Source: GCA-003244245 sp035606945 (GTDB lineage: Bacteria; Actinomycetota; Actinomycetes; Mycobacteriales; Pseudonocardiaceae). Taken from it: a stretch of DNA of 64,000 bases. Position 1 is the first letter of the stretch; each line of letters opens with the position of its first letter. This document shows positions 62,477-64,000 of the stretch, piece after piece. Position numbers and translations under genes: made by a program. A model generated the notes under the pieces. It was not told the origin of the DNA. It saw only the letters and a list, made by a program, of their open reading frames with translations, and did not search any database. The stretch spans positions 49,931 to 113,930 of the forward strand of contig DATNDR010000016.1 of NCBI GenBank assembly GCA_035606945.1, given 5' to 3'.

Positions 62477-63997
62477 TCAGGTGGGTGCGGGTAGTGCGGG
62501 CATCCAGGGTTGACCGGTCAGCGCGTCGCGTAGCGCCGTGATCTTGTCGAGGCCGTGTTTGGCGGCGGTGGAGAGGTAGCCGAGGATGGTGTAGCGGTCT
62601 CGGGTGCGATCCACGCTGGTCAGGCGCCCGGAGATCTTCTGTTGGATCTTGCTGGGTCGTAGGTCGCGTTCGGCCTGATTCGAGGTGGGGGGCACCTTGA
62701 GATCGTGGACGAAGCGCAGCACGTCGTCGGGGCGGTCACGCAGGACTTCCAGCAGCAGCCGGGCCTTGCGTTGTCCGGGGCGGGTGCCGGCCGAGGTGGT
62801 GTCGGACAGCCCGACCAGCATCCCGTTGCGAATCCGGGTGAGCAGCGCGTCGCGGATGTCGGCGGCGATCGCGGGCAGGCCCTGTTCGCGGGCGAGGTTG
62901 GCCTGGTGGATCAGCCCACGCAGCGCGTCGGCGATCTGGGTGGGCCACACCGCGTCGGGGTATACCTGGGCGGCGTCGTCAAGATCACGTAGGAGGTGGG
63001 CACAGCAAAGCTGGTGGACCAGCGTCCCGAGCTGGGCGGAGTCATAATTTTGGTAGCGGTCGTGCACGATCACTGAGTTGGTCAGGTCCTTGACCACGAA
63101 CGCCGTGAAGGTGTCCATGGACCGGTCACCGATCAGGTAGTGGGTGTAGAGCTCGGTGCAGGCCACCAGCAGGTACCGCTCGGCCTTCTTCTTCCCCGCT
63201 GGTGGCTGCTGGGGGCCGACCCGCAGTGGGGTCTCATCGCAGCACACCGCATACCCGCGGGTGATCAGCGTCCGGATTCGCTGGTCCACGCCGGTGCGCA
63301 GCCCCGCCGCGCGGTTGATCATGCCGTGGACGAACCCGACCGAAGGTGCCGCGCCGGTCAGCGACTCCAGCAGCGCGACGACGCGGTGCGCGGGGATGAA
63401 GTGCACGACCATCAGGTACACCGCGAACGCGGCCAGGTGGGGGCCGTACCCGACCGGCCCGCAGCGGGCCCCGTCGGGCCGCTGCGCGGTGTGGACCTTC
63501 CCGCAGCCGCATTCCACCTGGTGCTGGTCGTACTGCGTGACCTTCACGGCGACCTGCGGGATCTCGTGTTGCTGATAGCGGTCCACGATCCCCAGATCCC
63601 GGGCGCCGTCCAGGTCATCACCGCAGTCGCAGCGGCCCTGGGGGAACCGGTCGCGGCGGTCATCGGGGTTCTCGGTCCATGCCAGATGCGTCCCCGCAGC
63701 GCCGGGCTGCTTGCCCCGCGCCCGCTGGGGCCCACCCTTGTGGCGTTTGTTCTTCTCCGGCGGTGCGGGCTTGCCCGGATCATCGTCTTTCGACGGAGGG
63801 TTCGAGGAGTTCCCCGAGTTGCGGGACAGCAGGTGCTCCAGCCGGGCCAGCTTCCCCGCCAGCGCCTCGTTGGTCTCCATCAGCTCCGAGAGCTGCCCGG
63901 CCATCGCGGTGATCTGCCCGGCTTGGCGCCGCACCACGACGATCAGCTCGTCGCGCGACATCTCCTCCGGCCCGGACACCCGAAGATCAAACCGCAC
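62477..63997 (-). CDS. IS66-family transposase (5' end may extend past the window)
   Basis: At least 506 aa. An N-terminal coiled coil (AGQLSELMETNEALAGKLAR) precedes the linker NSGNSSNPPSKDDDPG, a zinc-finger region (RCDCGDDLDG, VECGCGKVHTAQRPDG), and the DDE catalytic domain: CCDETPLRVG, VIVHDRYQNYDSAQ and the Glu in PPTSNQAERDLRPSKIQQK. No frameshift is seen. The first in-frame start lies three bases from the window edge, so the true start is unsure. TnpA/TnpB helpers of IS66 are not in view. Confidence 0.92.
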   Translation of the reverse strand: MRFDLRVSGPEEMSRDELIVVVRRQAGQITAMAGQLSELMETNEALAGKLARLEHLLSRNSGNSSNPPSKDDDPGKPAPPEKNKRHKGGPQRARGKQPGAAGTHLAWTENPDDRRDRFPQGRCDCGDDLDGARDLGIVDRYQQHEIPQVAVKVTQYDQHQVECGCGKVHTAQRPDGARCGPVGYGPHLAAFAVYLMVVHFIPAHRVVALLESLTGAAPSVGFVHGMINRAAGLRTGVDQRIRTLITRGYAVCCDETPLRVGPQQPPAGKKKAERYLLVACTELYTHYLIGDRSMDTFTAFVVKDLTNSVIVHDRYQNYDSAQLGTLVHQLCCAHLLRDLDDAAQVYPDAVWPTQIADALRGLIHQANLAREQGLPAIAADIRDALLTRIRNGMLVGLSDTTSAGTRPGQRKARLLLEVLRDRPDDVLRFVHDLKVPPTSNQAERDLRPSKIQQKISGRLTSVDRTRDRYTILGYLSTAAKHGLDKITALRDALTGQPWMPALPAPT

Positions 63998-64000
63998 ACC

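Overview
The window is high-GC actinobacterial DNA with short gaps between genes. The best lineage clue is an EphD-type fusion (epoxide hydrolase plus short-chain dehydrogenase), a protein linked to mycolic acid metabolism, inside a TetR-controlled lipid/redox operon. Together with a metal-dependent hydrolase, a PDR/VanB reductase and LtrA-, DUF6458- and DUF3054-type proteins, this fits the Mycobacteriales or a near relative. No rRNA or ribosomal protein gene is present, so genus and species cannot be read.

Layout. 0-7.6 kb: an ECF sigma factor with zinc-finger anti-sigma, a broken LysE exporter, a Firmicutes-style glutamyl-tRNA synthetase, and a two-gene signalling unit made of a cyclic-nucleotide-domain histidine kinase and a response regulator fused to a thioredoxin-reductase-like flavoprotein. 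7.6-12.3 kb: TetR, a candidate operator, and the operon M24 peptidase / EphD / metal-dependent hydrolase / PDR reductase. 12.3-21.4 kb: FKBP isomerase, HemC, acyl-CoA synthetase, P-loop kinase, a two-part OFA transporter, an MHS transporter and a secreted CocE-type esterase.

21.9-37.1 kb is the centre of interest: seven overlapping genes on the plus strand. A 2251-aa synthase (two nitronate-monooxygenase/PfaD-like reductase domains, KS, AT, ACP, KR) and a 1459-aa partner (KS, AT, DH, phosphopantetheinyl transferase) form a self-activating system related to polyunsaturated fatty acid (Pfa) synthases. A free ACP, an alpha/beta hydrolase, a glycosyltransferase, a methyltransferase and a short-chain dehydrogenase follow, each overlapping its neighbour. 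I infer a glycosylated and possibly methylated secondary lipid or polyketide.

37.2-55.3 kb carries a MEDS-domain sensor ATPase, a DUF952-GNAT fusion, a formate/nitrite-type transporter, a decayed GH15 glycosidase, secreted M61 and neutral zinc peptidases, a CoxG-like protein, tandem GNAT, an MFS porter, a secreted TAP-like hydrolase and LtrA. From 55.3 kb to the end the DNA looks like decayed mobile-element territory: an intact IS701 copy with a CTAG target duplication, relics of CheB and an IS110 transposase, small orphan genes, a 3' fragment of tRNA-Pro(GGG) that looks like an attachment site, and an IS66 transposase at the right edge.

Two loci (16.5 and 41.5 kb) share a near-identical hairpin repeat built on one palindromic core. 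Each lies between convergent genes, with the upstream gene's stop codon in the loop.
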